Source: Episyrphus balteatus (taxonomy: Eukaryota; Arthropoda; Insecta; Diptera; Syrphidae). Taken from it: a DNA stretch of 64,000 nucleotides. The notes beneath the pieces were generated by a model. The model was given only the letters and a program-made list of their open reading frames with translations. It was not told the DNA's origin and did no database searches. The position numbers and the translations under genes were made by a program. Positions 21,201 to 36,200 of this stretch are shown here, in pieces. The stretch lies in NCBI RefSeq assembly GCF_945859705.1, contig NC_079137.1:34717554-34781553 (forward strand). Direction: 5' to 3'. Every line of letters starts with the position of its first letter. Within the stretch, counting starts at the first letter, position 1.

Positions 21201-24200
21201 TTTTTTCATAACGTTTTTTATAGAGCAAAGCAGTATCATGGGTTAATTTAATAATTTACTTACACCAAAAATCTGACATTCTTAAATTAAATCCTAATAT
21301 CAAAATTTGAGGGACTCATAATAGCTGTTTGTTCGATTTTCTGAATATATGTTTGAAAATGTTGGACTTTTTAGAACTTGAATATTAGGATTTTCGAATT
21401 TTTTTTTGGAAATTCTGATTTTCGATGATTTGATCATGTTTGATGGTGATAATTTGTACTTACCATAGGTGGATAGGAAAGATATCGATCGCTGTTCATA
21501 TTATAATAAGAACCATCTGGCGGTGGCGCCGGCGATGGGGACGGAATATATACTCCTTTACTAAGGAGCATTTGATCATCACGTGCTCGATGGTCAAGAT
21601 TCGTTGTATTATGTCTTGGATGTGGCAATGTTCTTGAATTTGCTGAAAATAAAAAAAAAAATTATATAATTTGATCTACAGAGCACATTTCTATTGAAAT
21701 TCAAACAAGATAACCAAAAAAGAACTATCTTTTGATTGGTTCATAAAAAAAGTAAATATAATTTCGTTTAGAAGTTTTTTGCAGTTTTCAAAATGTGCTT
21801 ACATTGCAGAAACCACAAAAACTGACATCCTGAATATTATTATAATTTCTCTTATTTTGAATGTCATGTTAAACCACAAAAAAAGGAAATAAATAAAAAT
21901 GAAATGGAAAATAGGAAAAAATAGAAAAAAAAATACATGTAACAATGTGTTTTCTTAATTTCATTGAATCAAAACAAGTTCTCGTACTATATGAAGACGA
22001 AAAACAGGAAATATAGTTTCCCATGATTTGTGTGTAGAAGCAGTATCTACACTATATGGCAGTTGTTTAGTGCGCGGCGGGATTTCGAATGCTCTTTTGC
22101 TCCTAGAAAGCTCCTACATATGATACATGTAGGTATAGTATATTATTGTACACGTACATGTATGCGGGTTGAAATGTCAAACTTAGAAGAAGATCCTTGA
22201 ATATTTTAACAGAAAGACAGTAGAGAACGCTACTTATATTCTATATATTGCAAAACTCAGACACATCCATCCGAACGAAAAACCAAACTACTGAAAGACA
22301 CAACATAGGGTAACATATAATTTTTCATGTGGAACACGTCGAGAGAGCAAAGAGGAGCAATGGCAACAGTAGCTGAAGCTGGAGCAGCAGCAGAAATAGC
22401 AGCCAGAAGCACCAAATGGTACTTTCCATCTCTTCATCCATCTATTTATTCATTTTTCAAATCTCAACGGGAGTCGTCATGTTGTCACTTTTTGGCCCCA
22501 GGGGTCCTTGCAAAGAAAATACAAAAGACGGCTCTTCATTCGTTTCGTTCTTTTCGTTTGGTTTAATTTTTTTGTTTTTAGTTTTTTTTTTTTTTTGTAA
22601 GAAGAAAATAGTACATTTTATGATTTTCCATTTTAGCGAAGGCAATGTAGTAGACTTTTTTTTTTGTATTTGTATTTTTTTTATTATTACCCTTTCTATG
22701 CCTTACCCCTTCCGCTTAGTCTACTCCCCCCATTACGGTATATACTCTTCAAGCCTGAATTCTATTTTTCTATCCTTTGTTCCCAATTCACATTTAACAA
22801 TTCTCTGCAGAGAGCTAATTCACACTTTGACAATGCAGGTTGTTGTTTTTTTCTTTTTTTTTTTGCAACTCGTTATGTACAGTAGCGAGCAAAAAAAATG
22901 CAAACGAAAAAAGTTTAAAGAGTTTGGAACAAGAACTAAGTTACCAAATTTGGCATATTGAAACTGTTTTATTTTCATTAAACAGATTCAATTTGTGTAA
23001 TATTTTACTCCAAAGCCATTATTTTGTCAAAAGTCTACCTAAATATGCGTTTTTGGGCGAGCAAAAAAATGCAAATGTTTTTATTGTTTGCATTTTTTTT
23101 GCTCGCTACTGTAGGTAGTTAAAAAATATTATTTCCGTCAGATTGTACCTATTTTCAACGATATTAGTTGTAATGAAGTGTAATAAAAGGATACCGAGTA
23201 ATGTAAAATTTCAATTAATTACAAACTGAATTTGGGTTCTAGGGTATCAGAGAAAAAAAGTAAAAGGATATTCGTTTCCAATTAGAAGTTGAAAACTGAT
23301 TAAGGAAGAAGTAATGATATTTCTAGTGACATGATTTATACAGAATAATATTCTATTTTATTAAGATAATATAGAAAAAGTAAGACTTGAAGTGAATTGC
23401 AAATGGATCATGATATACCTATAAGCAAAGAAAACTTAGAAGTATTAGAATAATTTTTCTGGGTTACTTTAGTCCATTGAGTCAAAACATGTTTAAGAAA
23501 TCGTTGTTTAAGAAAGTTTCTGGCAAAAAACATTTAACTCGAAAAAAATTCAAAATCTTTGAATCCTTGAAGCTTATAATATGAGAAAGAAGTTTTGACA
23601 AAAAAATATCCTTTAAAAAAAGATTTTTTTTAAAAAGGCAAAAGAGATAATTTTAGATTAAAAATTATTATTAAAAAATATTTCGTTTTACATTGTGAGA
23701 TTAAAACAATTTATGGTCAAAACACCATTTATGGGAATTGAATTTAATTGGATCTTAAATGACGACATATTTGATAATTACAGGGCTACTACCTAAATTA
23801 TAACGATGAATCTTTCAAATCAATTTAATTTCTAGAAATTTTGATCAAAAATACTATAGTAGTAATTTAATTAAGGATAGATTTTCTTTAATTTTTATTA
23901 ACTAATGTAATAGTGTTAAACCTTTTTCTAGATGAAATGAGTGAGAAACAGCTCAATCCACTTTTGCACTATTGATTTCTTTTTACATGCGAATTAAAAA
24001 CACCAAAAAGTAAGGGACTTAGATTTATCTTTTTGTTTTTTTTAAACAATAAGATTTCTTATAAAAATAAATGGAATCCGTTTAAGCTCTGTTAAAATCA
24101 ACTTAATTTCAATTTAAAATGAACTTGATTTCATCTTTAAAACAATTGAATCGTAAGTTGTAAGAACTTAATAAGTCCATTCTGCAAAATTGTTGGAAAA

Positions 24201-27200
24201 GCGCAAAAAACTGAATTGCGAAAAAATCGCGTTTGAAAGTTGGGGTAACATATTTTTTCGAAAAATCCCCGAAAAATCTTTGAACGCTCCTGTAAGCTAA
24301 ACCGCTTGAGAGCAATTTTTGGGAGTGATGCCAAATGATAGCTTGTGTCATGGGCCTACGCTTTGCACATTGTCAGATTTTAAAAAAATTATCTTTTATG
24401 TTAAACATCATGCCTATTTTTCCAGAATCGGGCTTAACTTTTTTTTTACCTTTAAGTTCTCCCGCTTTGAGAACGCGTGCACCTACAGGGATGGGAAAGG
24501 TACCCAAATGTAGGTTAGAGTCCTCGCCACCTTTTGGCATCAAAAAATTAATTTTATCAAAATTCCGAGATATAGCCGTTTGAATTTGGGCGGGCGAAAA
24601 CGCTTCTGGAAGCTAAACGCTTTGACCTAGATATTAGAACATCGGTCTCCTGAAATATTCGAAATTGCATTGGTTGTGCTTGTCGTTCCAGCGACTCAAA
24701 TCACAGTGGAAAACACATTTTCGTCTTTAGATTTTACTTTAAACGAAAAGAGATATAATCTTGGGTCTAAGGAACTTTGAGAGTCTATTTAGTTCATACA
24801 ATATTTAATACATAAACTTAGAAAAAAACATGCTTTTCATATTTATTTTTGCAATATAAAGACATTCTTGACATATTCGACATTTTCCTTTGAATTGACC
24901 ATTTTTGATTTATTTTTAGCGAAAACGGTTAAAGGTTGACCTTTTCCATTTATTTTTTTTTGTAAAAATCTCAACCATTGAGAGATATGTATTTAAAAAA
25001 ATAAAAAATAAATCTCAACCGATAACCTTTATTTTTGATTTTTAAAAATAAATCTCAAACCTTAACCGAAACTATTTAAAGTAATGTGGTAACTCTCAGA
25101 GAGAAACCGATTGAAAATAAAGGTTGACTGTTATTTTTGGTCTCTGCTTATAACCCATTCAACGTTTTTTGAAATCAAAACTAGTGAAAGTCTTAGTTAA
25201 GATATAATCAAAAGCCTGAAATCCTGGATTTATTCTGTTCTTCAAACTTATATAATTTTTTAACCCCTGTAACTTCGACACCCAAAATAATTTTGTTTTT
25301 GTTTTTTTTTTTTCAACTTGGAAGATGTGTCTACGCCTTAAGATGAAATTTGCATCAAAAAGTCAATTTCGAAAAAAGTGGACAACTGACGATTCAATTA
25401 TCTTCTTAAAAAAATGTAAGTGTATCAGCTAAGAATGAAGTAGTTATTACTCATTGTATCTACATTCTAAATTAAATTAAAATATTAAACAAATATAAAA
25501 GGATTTTCACTTTAACTTAAAAAGATTATTTTATTTTGACATACATTTTGAGATGTATGTAGATGCTTTGTTTAGGTATCACTTATTTTCAGAAGGCAGT
25601 CTTTTTGGCAAGAAACCATGCAGAAATTCGCTAATACACATTCCATTTGTTTTTAATATGTTTTTTTTTTTTTCTCCGTGTAAAGACTTCAGGATTTTAG
25701 ACCTCACATGTAAAATTATGAGTGAAGAACCATAATGTCGTAATTGTGACAGTCAGTTTTTTTATGAGTAGAAAATTTATTTCATTATTAAGTCAGCGAT
25801 ACACTTTTTTATTACTACTTACAGGGGTCCCTGTGGCGTATGCGCATTTTTTTTTATGGGCAAAATTTAACATGCGTTTCTGCCGTTGAGAAATTTACCA
25901 AAGGGTTGATTTTTCAAACGGTTTCATTGGTCATGCAATGTTCTGCATGTACATATAACATCCAGCATTTGAAGGAAAGTATGTAATTTTTGAAAAAAAT
26001 ATTTCAGAAAAGGAAAGGTGATACATATTTGACCTACTTTCGACTTTTTCAGTTAAGGTTGAGTGGATGTTAACTTGTTTTTTTTTTAATCTTTTACGTA
26101 GCTTTACAAAAAAAAAACATTAAACCTAATTAAGAGGTATAAACGACATATATTCAATTTTTTTAAACTAAACAATCGTTAAATCTAAATCAGGCTCTAC
26201 AAAGCTAGAACTAACGCTCAAGTCTGATTACAATTTGAATTTTTCGTTTAAATTATTTCAACCTTAATTTAACGATGTTTTGTGTAAGTATTTTCAACAT
26301 TGAATCAACTTTTTTCCATTTTATCGACAAATTTTTACTAAAACAAAAACTTACTTAAATTATTTGGATAGAGAGAAGGTAGAGTTCCATCTTTTTGGTA
26401 TCGAGGCGGTGGCATATCCGCATTTTCAACCAAATATGTGGAGGCAGCTTTTTTCCTTGCTTCATCCTAGAAAACAAAAAAAAAAAAAAATAAAAGATAA
26501 ATGATGTAAGACATATTAAGAATATTTTTTTGGTCAAAAAGATCTTTAAAAAATTCTAGGTTTTTTCTAAGAAAAAAAAATAAAATTTGTACTTACGATA
26601 TATTCAGGTTGACTTCCTTCATTCGAATAGGAATCGCTTTTTTCTGAAACACTTGATAAAGTCTCGCCTGTGACTGTATCGTTATATGAACTCGGTGCAT
26701 ACATTTCAATAGTGGCAGTTTTGCTTGTTTGATTTGATGTTTCTATTAAAATAAAAATGAAGAAAAAATATGGAATAAATAATTTCATTAAAATTGTTAA
26801 ATTTATTTGGATGCTGTCTTTTTTTTTCAAAACAGAATAAATAAATAACTAATATTCATTTTTTTTATTTTTATTTTAACCTATGTATTTATTTTCCCTT
26901 TGCTCTTATAACATTCGGTATTCTTCCTTTTTTGAAAACTCCTTTAGCACACATTTTTTTTGCATCGCAATGCAGGAATATAACTCAAAAATAGCTCAAA
27001 TAAAGATAAAATTTACTCACAGTTTTTTTTCTGTCTTAAGAATCAAATTCAAAAACAAAATAAAAACAAAAAATCATAAATCAAAATAAAACAATGAAAA
27101 AAAAAAACAAACCTCTTTTACGTTTTTGATGAACAAAAAACCATGCAACTAAAGCTGCATTAACCAATAAAAATCCAAAAGCAGCCAAAGAAATGCCAAT

Positions 27201-30200
27201 TATAACCAAATCCGGAGTGTTTGATGTTCCAGTATACTCCGCTGGCAATAGTTCAAGTCCTTTTTTTTTATCATTGTCATAAAAAAAAAACAAAAAGAAA
27301 CATAAACAAAAAAAAAAAAATATTAAATAAACAAAAGAAAAGAAAAATTTCATAAGAAAAGAAGAAAAATCAAAACTAATCGCAACTGTCAAACTCATGA
27401 AGATAATATTTCATGTCATGGGTATAAGAAGTACATTTATTGCTTTCCTCAAACTCTCTTTCTTTATGCATTATAAATCTATCCTACATAAATCCTTGAA
27501 TCCTGACAAAATAAAAAAAAAAAAACATATACAAAAGAATAGAAAAAGCTTTCCAATGCACATTTCTCTGCCATCATATAGAAAATACTTTACCTCGTCG
27601 CTTCATCCGTTTTTGATTGCGCTTATGCAAGCAACATCCAATTATGAAAACATTGAGTAATACTACGATAATTCCAGATGCTACACCAACAAGAAGCAGC
27701 ATCCCTGATGTGCCACCTATTGGCGTCGAACTGGTAGTCGGTGGACCACCAAGGGATGAGGCTGGCTGTGATGGAGGTGGTGCTTCTATACAAGTCCACA
27801 TATTAATGCAGCAGTAAAATTAAATTACAATACACATACAAGATATATAATTGCACAACTTATTTTACCATACACATAATACACAATATAATTATAATAA
27901 TAATAATATGGATTGAGCCTGATAATAAGGTTTTTGGATTTTGAGGATTGTAATCGGAGGCTTAACGTCTTTGACACAAGCGATTAGTTTATAGAAATTA
28001 TGTTTTCATAGGGATATTGTGGTGGTGGGAACAAATATTACCTTTTGTATGGGCTCGTTGGAGATCGGGTAAATATTTGCTGCTGCCAAGTTCGTTGGTG
28101 GCCATAACTGAAAAAAGATACAATGTGTCCATTCGTAGGTTGGTTATGGTAATTTTGTGACTGTTTGGTGGTCCATCAATGTACTTGTATTGTTCGGATG
28201 TTGCTTCCCTAGAAAAGTAAACATGAATCGTTTTAAAATTAAATAAATTGATAATTAGAAGATTATTTTGGGAATTTGGTTAATAGAGAAAATAATAAAG
28301 TAACATTTATTGAAATTGATGAAAAATAACCCTTGAAGCTTTTATTGTAGAAATGGAAAGAGAAATTTTACTTCTATGATTTTTTTAAATCATAAAGGCA
28401 TGTATTGTCTACGGAATACTCCTAGAGTGTTCAAAAAATCAAAATTCCAAAATTTCTAAAAAAACCCTTTGTTTAAAAAAATCCTATCCAAGTTAAATTT
28501 AAGTTTGAATCCTTAGAAATCCTTAAAAATTGATACACTGTGGCGTATACGTACTTTTTTTTTAACCGCATATCTAACAATGTATGTATAGGGAAGGAGA
28601 AGGCGGTTCAAGCTAGAAAATTTAGGTTCATAAAATCTGGTCACATGACATATTATTTAAAAGATTTTATATGTGTTTACCTTGTTTTTGTATGTTTGGT
28701 CTGAAGAATAGATACATTTTTGAGTTTCTTGTATTTTCATACATTTCTGTTTTGGCTACAATTGTTTGCTCATGTGAGAAAGTGTGAGGTTTGATTTTTC
28801 ACAATTTTTTTTTTTTTTTTTTAAATATAGATGCCATTTTTAAAAAACTTTATTCAACACATAAAAACTAAATTTTTTCACCTCTACGTCCAGATTTTAG
28901 GGGTATAGTGAAATATATGCATAAAATTTCGTAATCAATGGGACAAGCCTAATAATTATTTTAATTTTTTCAAAGCCTAGAAGGCAAAGAAACATATAGT
29001 TTTCATTGTTCGATAATGAATCAATTGAGGCAGTTTTATGCATTAGTCAATTATTTATTAAAATTCACAGTCTGGATAAAAATAGTAATCAATGGGTAAA
29101 AAAAAAAATGTTCACCTATTTTTAACTTTGAAATTGATTATTTCAAAAACAATTGGTTTAAAAATTAGAATTAAATGTACAATTTTATCTTTTAGAAATG
29201 GTATCACTTATAACAGTAAGTGTTGCCGTTGTTTTTTAATATCTTTTTTATTTTAATTAATTTTTTATAAAATTGCCCCTCCCTGCTAAAGGGGGGAGGT
29301 AGACCCCCCTCCCATAGTAAAAAATGATTGATATGAAATGAAATGATGATATTGAACTCTTCTACAAAAACCCATTATCAAATCCTGGTGCCCAAGTTAT
29401 ATAGCATTTTTGTTCGGCGCCTAAACGTTCGAATTTCTGTAGCTGGGTAAAAATCGTATAAAATTTTTTGTTTCCAAGCCAATTTTGAACAAATTTTCAT
29501 AAAAAATACATCGTTTCATTTGAAAATAAATGTTTTTAAAGAATTCATTTTTAAAACAGCATGTTGTTTTGAAAACATAGGTATACTTTAAATTGATGTA
29601 GAAGTTAAGTTTTGAACTTTGTCAGCATATACATTCTAGGTGGTTTAAACAAACCACATGTTTTATACATTGTCTTCTATTAAAAACTGTAAGGAAATTT
29701 AAAATGGGTAAAAATTTTGACGAAGCTAGATTTTTTTTTAATGGGTGAAGGTTCAAAAAACCGTTTTTTGCCGCGAACTCCAGATTTTGGGGGTGTTACG
29801 GAGTTTTTAAATAAAGTTTCGTAATCAGTGCATTTAATATTATAATATATTTTAATATATCAGCGACTCTAGGAAGCAAAAATCAACTGTTTAATTATTT
29901 GTTACTATAGTCTAGTCAGAAAAACTTTCCAAAGGTATATGGCCAGAAGGTTGACAGCAAAACTCAAACTTAACGTTGTCAAAAATGCACACAAAAAAAA
30001 AAATACAAAAATTTTTCAGTCTTTGTTTATTTTAGCCTTAAGAACTAATTGCTGACAAAAACAGTGTATGATGGCTTTGAAACTGATGAAAATCGTCAGA
30101 AGGAAATTTCGTCCATCAAATGGTGACCTCATTTAAATTTTGTTACAAGTTGTTTAGATATCGACTATGTTTGGAAAATTAAAATTTTGCTACATCGATC

Positions 30201-33200
30201 CATCATTTTTAATTAAAAATGGTCAAAAGTGCATTTCACCAAATTATGGGGTAACAGTCCACAAAATGCCTTAAAAGTACTAAAAAAATATAACAAGTAC
30301 CAAATCTACTTTATAAACAGTGCCCCAGTTGTAGTTAATAACAATGTTCATAATTGCTGCAGTTAGTCGCAAGCTACCTGATCCCAAAATACACATTTTA
30401 CTGGGATTATTTAAGGGTATAGTCATTTTTCGGAAAAGTGGGTGACTTAGCCAACAAGATCGTGTGATTTAAACCCACTTAAATTTGTGTTGTCTGTTTT
30501 CCCGAAGTCGAATAGTTATGCGTTTAAGCCCAAAATAACTCAGGCAAAAGATTTACGTCTCTAAAGCCTTAAAGAAAATGCACACTTCTAAAAAAGTCTG
30601 CGCCACACGTTGGCACAATTGGTATTCTATTTTATCTTTGATCACTATTCTATTAATTCTAAAAACCTTTTTTGTGAATATCAATATTAATCATTTCGTC
30701 TAGCGAACAGCCCAAAGAAAAATTTGTTACTTTCTATATTTATTTGTATTTCTCATTAAAATATCATTAATCACACAAAAAAATCAACACGAACAAATAA
30801 TTACCTGAAACGAACACGATAAGTAGCCTTCAGTCCTCCATCAAAGCCAGGAGTCCATGCAACTGTCACCGAATCATGTGTCACATTAAGAATATTAAGA
30901 CTCAATGGCGTTTCAGGTGGTGATGTTATTACCAATCGAACATTCTCCTGTGTCTCACCCAATTCATTTCTAGCAACACACTCATACTCCTGATAGTCCG
31001 CTGGAGCAACTTTCTCAATAATCAAAATCGATTCGTACGTTAAAGAATCAATTTTCTTCTCCTCGACTTGATATTTATAAGTTCGATTGATATTCAGTTC
31101 CTTGCCGGATTGCATCCATCTAAATGAGGGCTTGGGGGCAGCTTGTGCCCGACACGGTAATCGTCCTCGTTCACCAGTTCCACTAGCAGCGCGCAATAAT
31201 GTAGGTGACTTATCGATCTCTGGAGCAACTACATATATACACATTGAGATAAAATTACATTTTATTGTTGATATGAATACAAAAAAAAAAGACTATCGGG
31301 AATTCTAGCTTGCCACCATCTCTCTGAAGATGTCTGGATGTAGGTATACTTACATTTAACTATTAGTAGAACATCCCTGTTTGTTGGATTCGCAACTCTA
31401 TTGTCAGCAATGCAGCGAAAATTTCCAACGTCTTCGCGTTGGGCGCCTTTTATGTGCAAAAACGATGTACCATTAGCGAATGCGGTTGATGTCTTTACAC
31501 TCATGTTATAACCCAATCTCTCCCATTTAACATGTTCTTCGTTTAATGGTTTTCCCTCAACTGTGCATGACAGCATTGCATCCTCGCCAGGATTCACTAC
31601 GACATTTTCAGAAACCGATTTGATTGCGGTTCCATCTAGAATAGATGACACATATGAATATAGAGAGGGTATGTTTTTCATCATTATTACAATTTTTTTC
31701 TTCGTATTTCTTGGAAAAGGATAGTGTAAAATTGAGTTTTTTTTTTGTTCATTTTTTTCTCTAATTTGGATAGAAAATGAGAAATTTTGCAACTTTTCAT
31801 TCATATCCTTACAAAAAAAAAGGCCAAGGTTCAGAAATGACATTCATATGTAAGGATAAGGAAACTTTTAGGTAAAGATATAAACTTACATTCAACAATG
31901 ACAGTTATATTGATGACAGCAGTTCCTTGAGTATTGGATGCCTCACATTTATATATTCCAGCATCGTTACGATGCAGTTTTGTAATATTCAAAGTTGAGC
32001 CATTTGAAAATATTCGTTGATCCAAGGAGTCTCCGGCTTTGGACACAATAGGTAGACCATCCTTAGTCCAAGTGTATTTAATTGACATTGGATTTGCATT
32101 TGCCATCAATGGAACATAAACTGATTCGCCCTCAACGCCTACAACAGTTGACGAAGGTGGAGGAACAAATTTCGGAGCATCTGGGAAAGGAAAACCATAT
32201 CATTAATGATGTTGAATGATATTTTCTATTATATGTAGTTTTGTGTGTATGTGTGTATTACAGGACACAAAAGGTCTAAAATATATTTTCACTATATGTT
32301 TGTGTGTGTGTTTGGATGCATTTATACTTACATAAGACATCAAGGCTTATGGCCTCATGTACGCTTCGTTGAAGGGCTTCATTTGAACTCTGGCAAGTGT
32401 AAACAACTCCGTTCATTTCTTGTGTAACATTGACTTTGAGTTTCAATGTAGAAACAGTGCCTCCCCATAATCCTGATTTTGAATGATTTTTGCTCCCTGG
32501 AATAAAAGATACATATATTTTATGTGTGTGTGTGATGCAATGAAAATTTCTTGTGATATAGAATAGATTCGATTCGAAAATTGCTTTGGTAGTAGATTAT
32601 TTCCTGGAAATTGTCGAAAAATTTATAAATTTACGAGAATGTATGTCTACTCAAATGAAAGTTAAAACTGATGAAATACTGAAGACTTGCTAATTGCACA
32701 GTGTAGAGGATGTCTGTTAGAAGGCATTAATGCAAACGCTATTGTTTTTGATCTAGGACAAAATAATTTTGCGGTTCACTTTTTGTAGTATTTGACAAAA
32801 AAAATCATAAAGATTTTGACTTGATCGGACAGTGTCATTATTTGTTCGTTTTTTTTTTTTTTTAATAAGGTGTTACAAATTCTCAAGGGATACAGTCGCC
32901 AAGAAAATTATTTAACAACTTGGAAAAATTAAAACCAATACTGACCTAAAATATTTAAACCACTTTTGACAGATTTTTTTTGTTCAGGAACCTGTAAGCT
33001 CCTTTTATATTCTGATGAACAACTAACAGGATGGAATTCAGAAATTTTTCGAAAATTTTGCTTGTACACTATTAAGTATTTCAATGGAAGACTAGAAATG
33101 CATTGCTTTTGCACTTTTTCCCAGAAACGGCGAGATTTCGATTGCCGGTGTGGTATTCACTACGATTCTGAGAAAAAGTACAAGAAGAATGAATTTTCCT

Positions 33201-36200
33201 ACTTCAACTGAAATTTTTAAAAATTTTTGAAGAGCTGGTTTTCGTTGCATTTTATTCTCATATAAAGGACAAATTAAATAAGGTAATAATGAAACTAGAC
33301 GTTTTATAAAATATTCATCATCCAAGTCCTGTTGGTCTGTCTATTACATATGCTTTACAGGCATATTGGAAACGAATATCAAACGTACGACGCATTGCAC
33401 CAATAAGGAGCGAAACTATTTGACGTGTCACAGGCGAAGTAGATAGGCATTAAACGAATAAAATACCTGAAAACCGTGCGACGCCGTCGCTGAAATGCTT
33501 TTTTGGCATACAAAGAGCGGAAATGTAGATCATCAAAAAATCTGGTTAACCCGTCAGTATAGGTATGTAATTTATGTGGATTTAGGAATTTTTTCAATCA
33601 AATAGAATAGCCTACTTAAAGTTTTTAGGTCAAATGTGGCAAATCCTCGTTCTTACATTTCTGAATATTTTATGAATTTGGTTGTTTGAATTAATGGTTT
33701 AATTTTCTTCCTATGTAATTAGAACAACTAAATCTAATTTTATGCAAAAGTTTTAAACAAACATTAAAAATATATATAAAAACAAAAATATCTGCCTGTA
33801 AATTTTGAAAAAAATCGTTCCAGTATTGGACGAGATATGTATGTTCAAATAACAAAAATCCACTATCCAAATTAAAAACACAGTTTCATTCAGACAACTT
33901 ACACCATAACGTATACCAAATTTAATTAAAATCGTTAGAGCCGTTTTCCAGAAAACTACTATAACTTAAAAATTGTATGGGAGGTACAAGTATTGGCAAG
34001 ATTCATTCTAGCAAAAAAAAAAAAATCAAAAATTTGAAATTACAAAAAAATTATCGTAACAAAATTTCATCCACCCACTCAGTAAAAGATAAAAATTATT
34101 GTGGGATTATTTTTTTTTGGAAAATTAAACTATAAAAGATACCTACAGTTTTTTTGGTCCAAGTAATTTAAAAAAACACTCTCTACAGTCTCTAAAACTG
34201 CATACCAAGCTCATTTGGAGAAAATGTATTAATATTGGATTTCTAAGTTTTTTTTTTTTTAATGGCCTAGTTTACAATCAGTTGGTATAAATTTTGGGTT
34301 TTGAAAATCTCAATTTATAACATTTTTAAGTTGATACTTTAACTTCAAGATTTTTTAGAAAAACTCTGCTATTGAGGAAAAATGTTGTAAGAAATGCTTT
34401 TTTGTGATAGATTTTTCAGTTAATGTGTAATAAAGTTGTTTTCCAATTTTTTAATTTTTTAAAAATTTTAATACTATAAGAAATCGTAAAAATTACAAAA
34501 TGTATGGTGAAAAAAAATGTTTGAATATTGAAATGAACAACTGGTATGCCTTCACAAGTTGCGAAATTCATATTAATTTTTTTTTTAAATTGAGCATCTT
34601 TAAAATTTTTTTGTAAGAATTTCTCAAACTGAATTTCCATGGGACGGCAAAAAGGTTGTACAAAATATGCTATGTATTTCAAAAACTTGTTCATCACTTT
34701 ATTTTTATTCGATCACTTTTGGCTGATAAATTGAACTTTGACTAAAATAGAAATCATTCTGCCTTAGATCATCGTTATTTCATTAACAACTAATAGCACA
34801 CAGAATTAAAGATACATTTTGAAAAATTGTAAAAATTTTCTTCAAGAACGCATCGATATTTTTGGTAAAAAAATGTTTTTCTATTTTGAACAGGTACTTA
34901 AAAAAACCAAGAAAACTGTTTTTGATGGAGAAAAAAGCAATACAAATACTAGTGACTCATAATAAACTTCTTTTCTTACGAAGTCGATGAGACCATTTTT
35001 AAAATTCGTTAAAGATTTGAATGTTTTGCGTATTTGAATCTACATTAACAACTTTTTAACATATTGATTCGAATTTTTGTGAAATTGATTTTCTTTTTTA
35101 AGTGGCGCCCGACTAAAAACTTTACAATCTGTACAAAAAGAGTTCTGATTTCAAATTCAACCAAAACCAAAAAGAAGTATTACTAACTTTGAAAATCCAA
35201 TTGCTATACAATTTTATGGTATATTATACATATTTATGCATAACAAACCAGGATATAAAGGATATGCACACATACTGCACATATTAATTCCCAACTGACT
35301 GCAATTTCTCATTTGCACACACATGAAGCAAACAAAAAAAAAAGAACAGCAGCAAAACTTTTTGAGAGCAAATATGCGTTTAGAGGAATAATTTTCAGAA
35401 AAAATAAACTTCTTGACAGCACAACTCATGGGAAATAACATGCGAATCATATCATATTGGATGCAGTAAAGGCCAAAAACCATTAGCGGATTTATTATAC
35501 CACAAGGATAAATGAAATATTACGAAGGTTGTGATTTTTGAAGGCTCCACAAATATTCTGGATCAAACATTTTTAGATTTTTTTTTTGCAAGTTTTTGGG
35601 TTTAAGGATAAAGATTTTAAGATATCTTAATTTTAAAAAGTTGGTCAATATTAATGATAAATAAGGATAATAATATTTTTTCATATTGATACTTTTTCAG
35701 TAGAACAGTTTTTCATTTCCGTGAACAATAAATAAAATGAAAATATCGAAACGAAGTATTTTTTTGAACAAAACATGAAGTAAAAATGTATACAATTTTT
35801 ACAAGAACCATGGCCGCCCTAGTTTTATTGGGCGCCATTTTTAGAACATTAAAAAAAAAATTCATAAATCCGCCTATGAAATATCCTCGAACTATCAAAA
35901 AGGTATGAAAGATTTGCATAAATACACATTTCTGCATTTCCTTCTTGTAAACTTGATTGAAATGTTCAAACAATTTCTTGCAAGGAAACAATTTCAAATA
36001 TCCTTCATTTATGATGTTTGATTTTCTGTGCGCATAGAGACCTAAGATTTATTATGATTTTCGACATTGACGATGTGAGAAATATCTACCTAAAAAAAAA
36101 AATACAACACGAAAGTGAAGTTCTGAAAGAAGTAATATTCTGAAACAATTTTATAACAACAAACAAAAGAAATCTCAATACCAAATACATTATCTTATAT

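Larger units (their letters stand above)
9250..21463 (-). other. sns: sns intron, 12.2 kb
   Basis: It separates the last exon from the previous tail exon. Its contents are listed separately: a degenerate CCCTTT-rich array (9480-10100), an inverted array with a TTGCAATAAAAATT core (10420-10900), a hairpin (10930-11019), a duplicated foldback (14335-16036), a tRNA-like repeat (16190-16375), a GGAAT microsatellite, a hAT-type MITE (19485-19996) and a TIR element (20027-20416). The remaining stretches are AT-rich, with no exon-like frame bounded by splice sites. Confidence 0.8.

Noticed and set aside
22327..22961. Overlapping + strand frames of 79 and 181 codons
   Set aside because: Composition follows Ala/Glu and T-run low complexity, with Phe-rich stretches from poly-T; no domain and no splice support.
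27113..27259. Exon B as a second transmembrane helix used together with exon A
   Set aside because: Phase would allow it, but it would give a two-pass protein with the signalling tail on the wrong side; alternative use is simpler.
33379..33597. 72-codon minus strand frame with an RRRR stretch
   Set aside because: Slightly better composition than its surroundings but no family recognised and no splice context; left unannotated.
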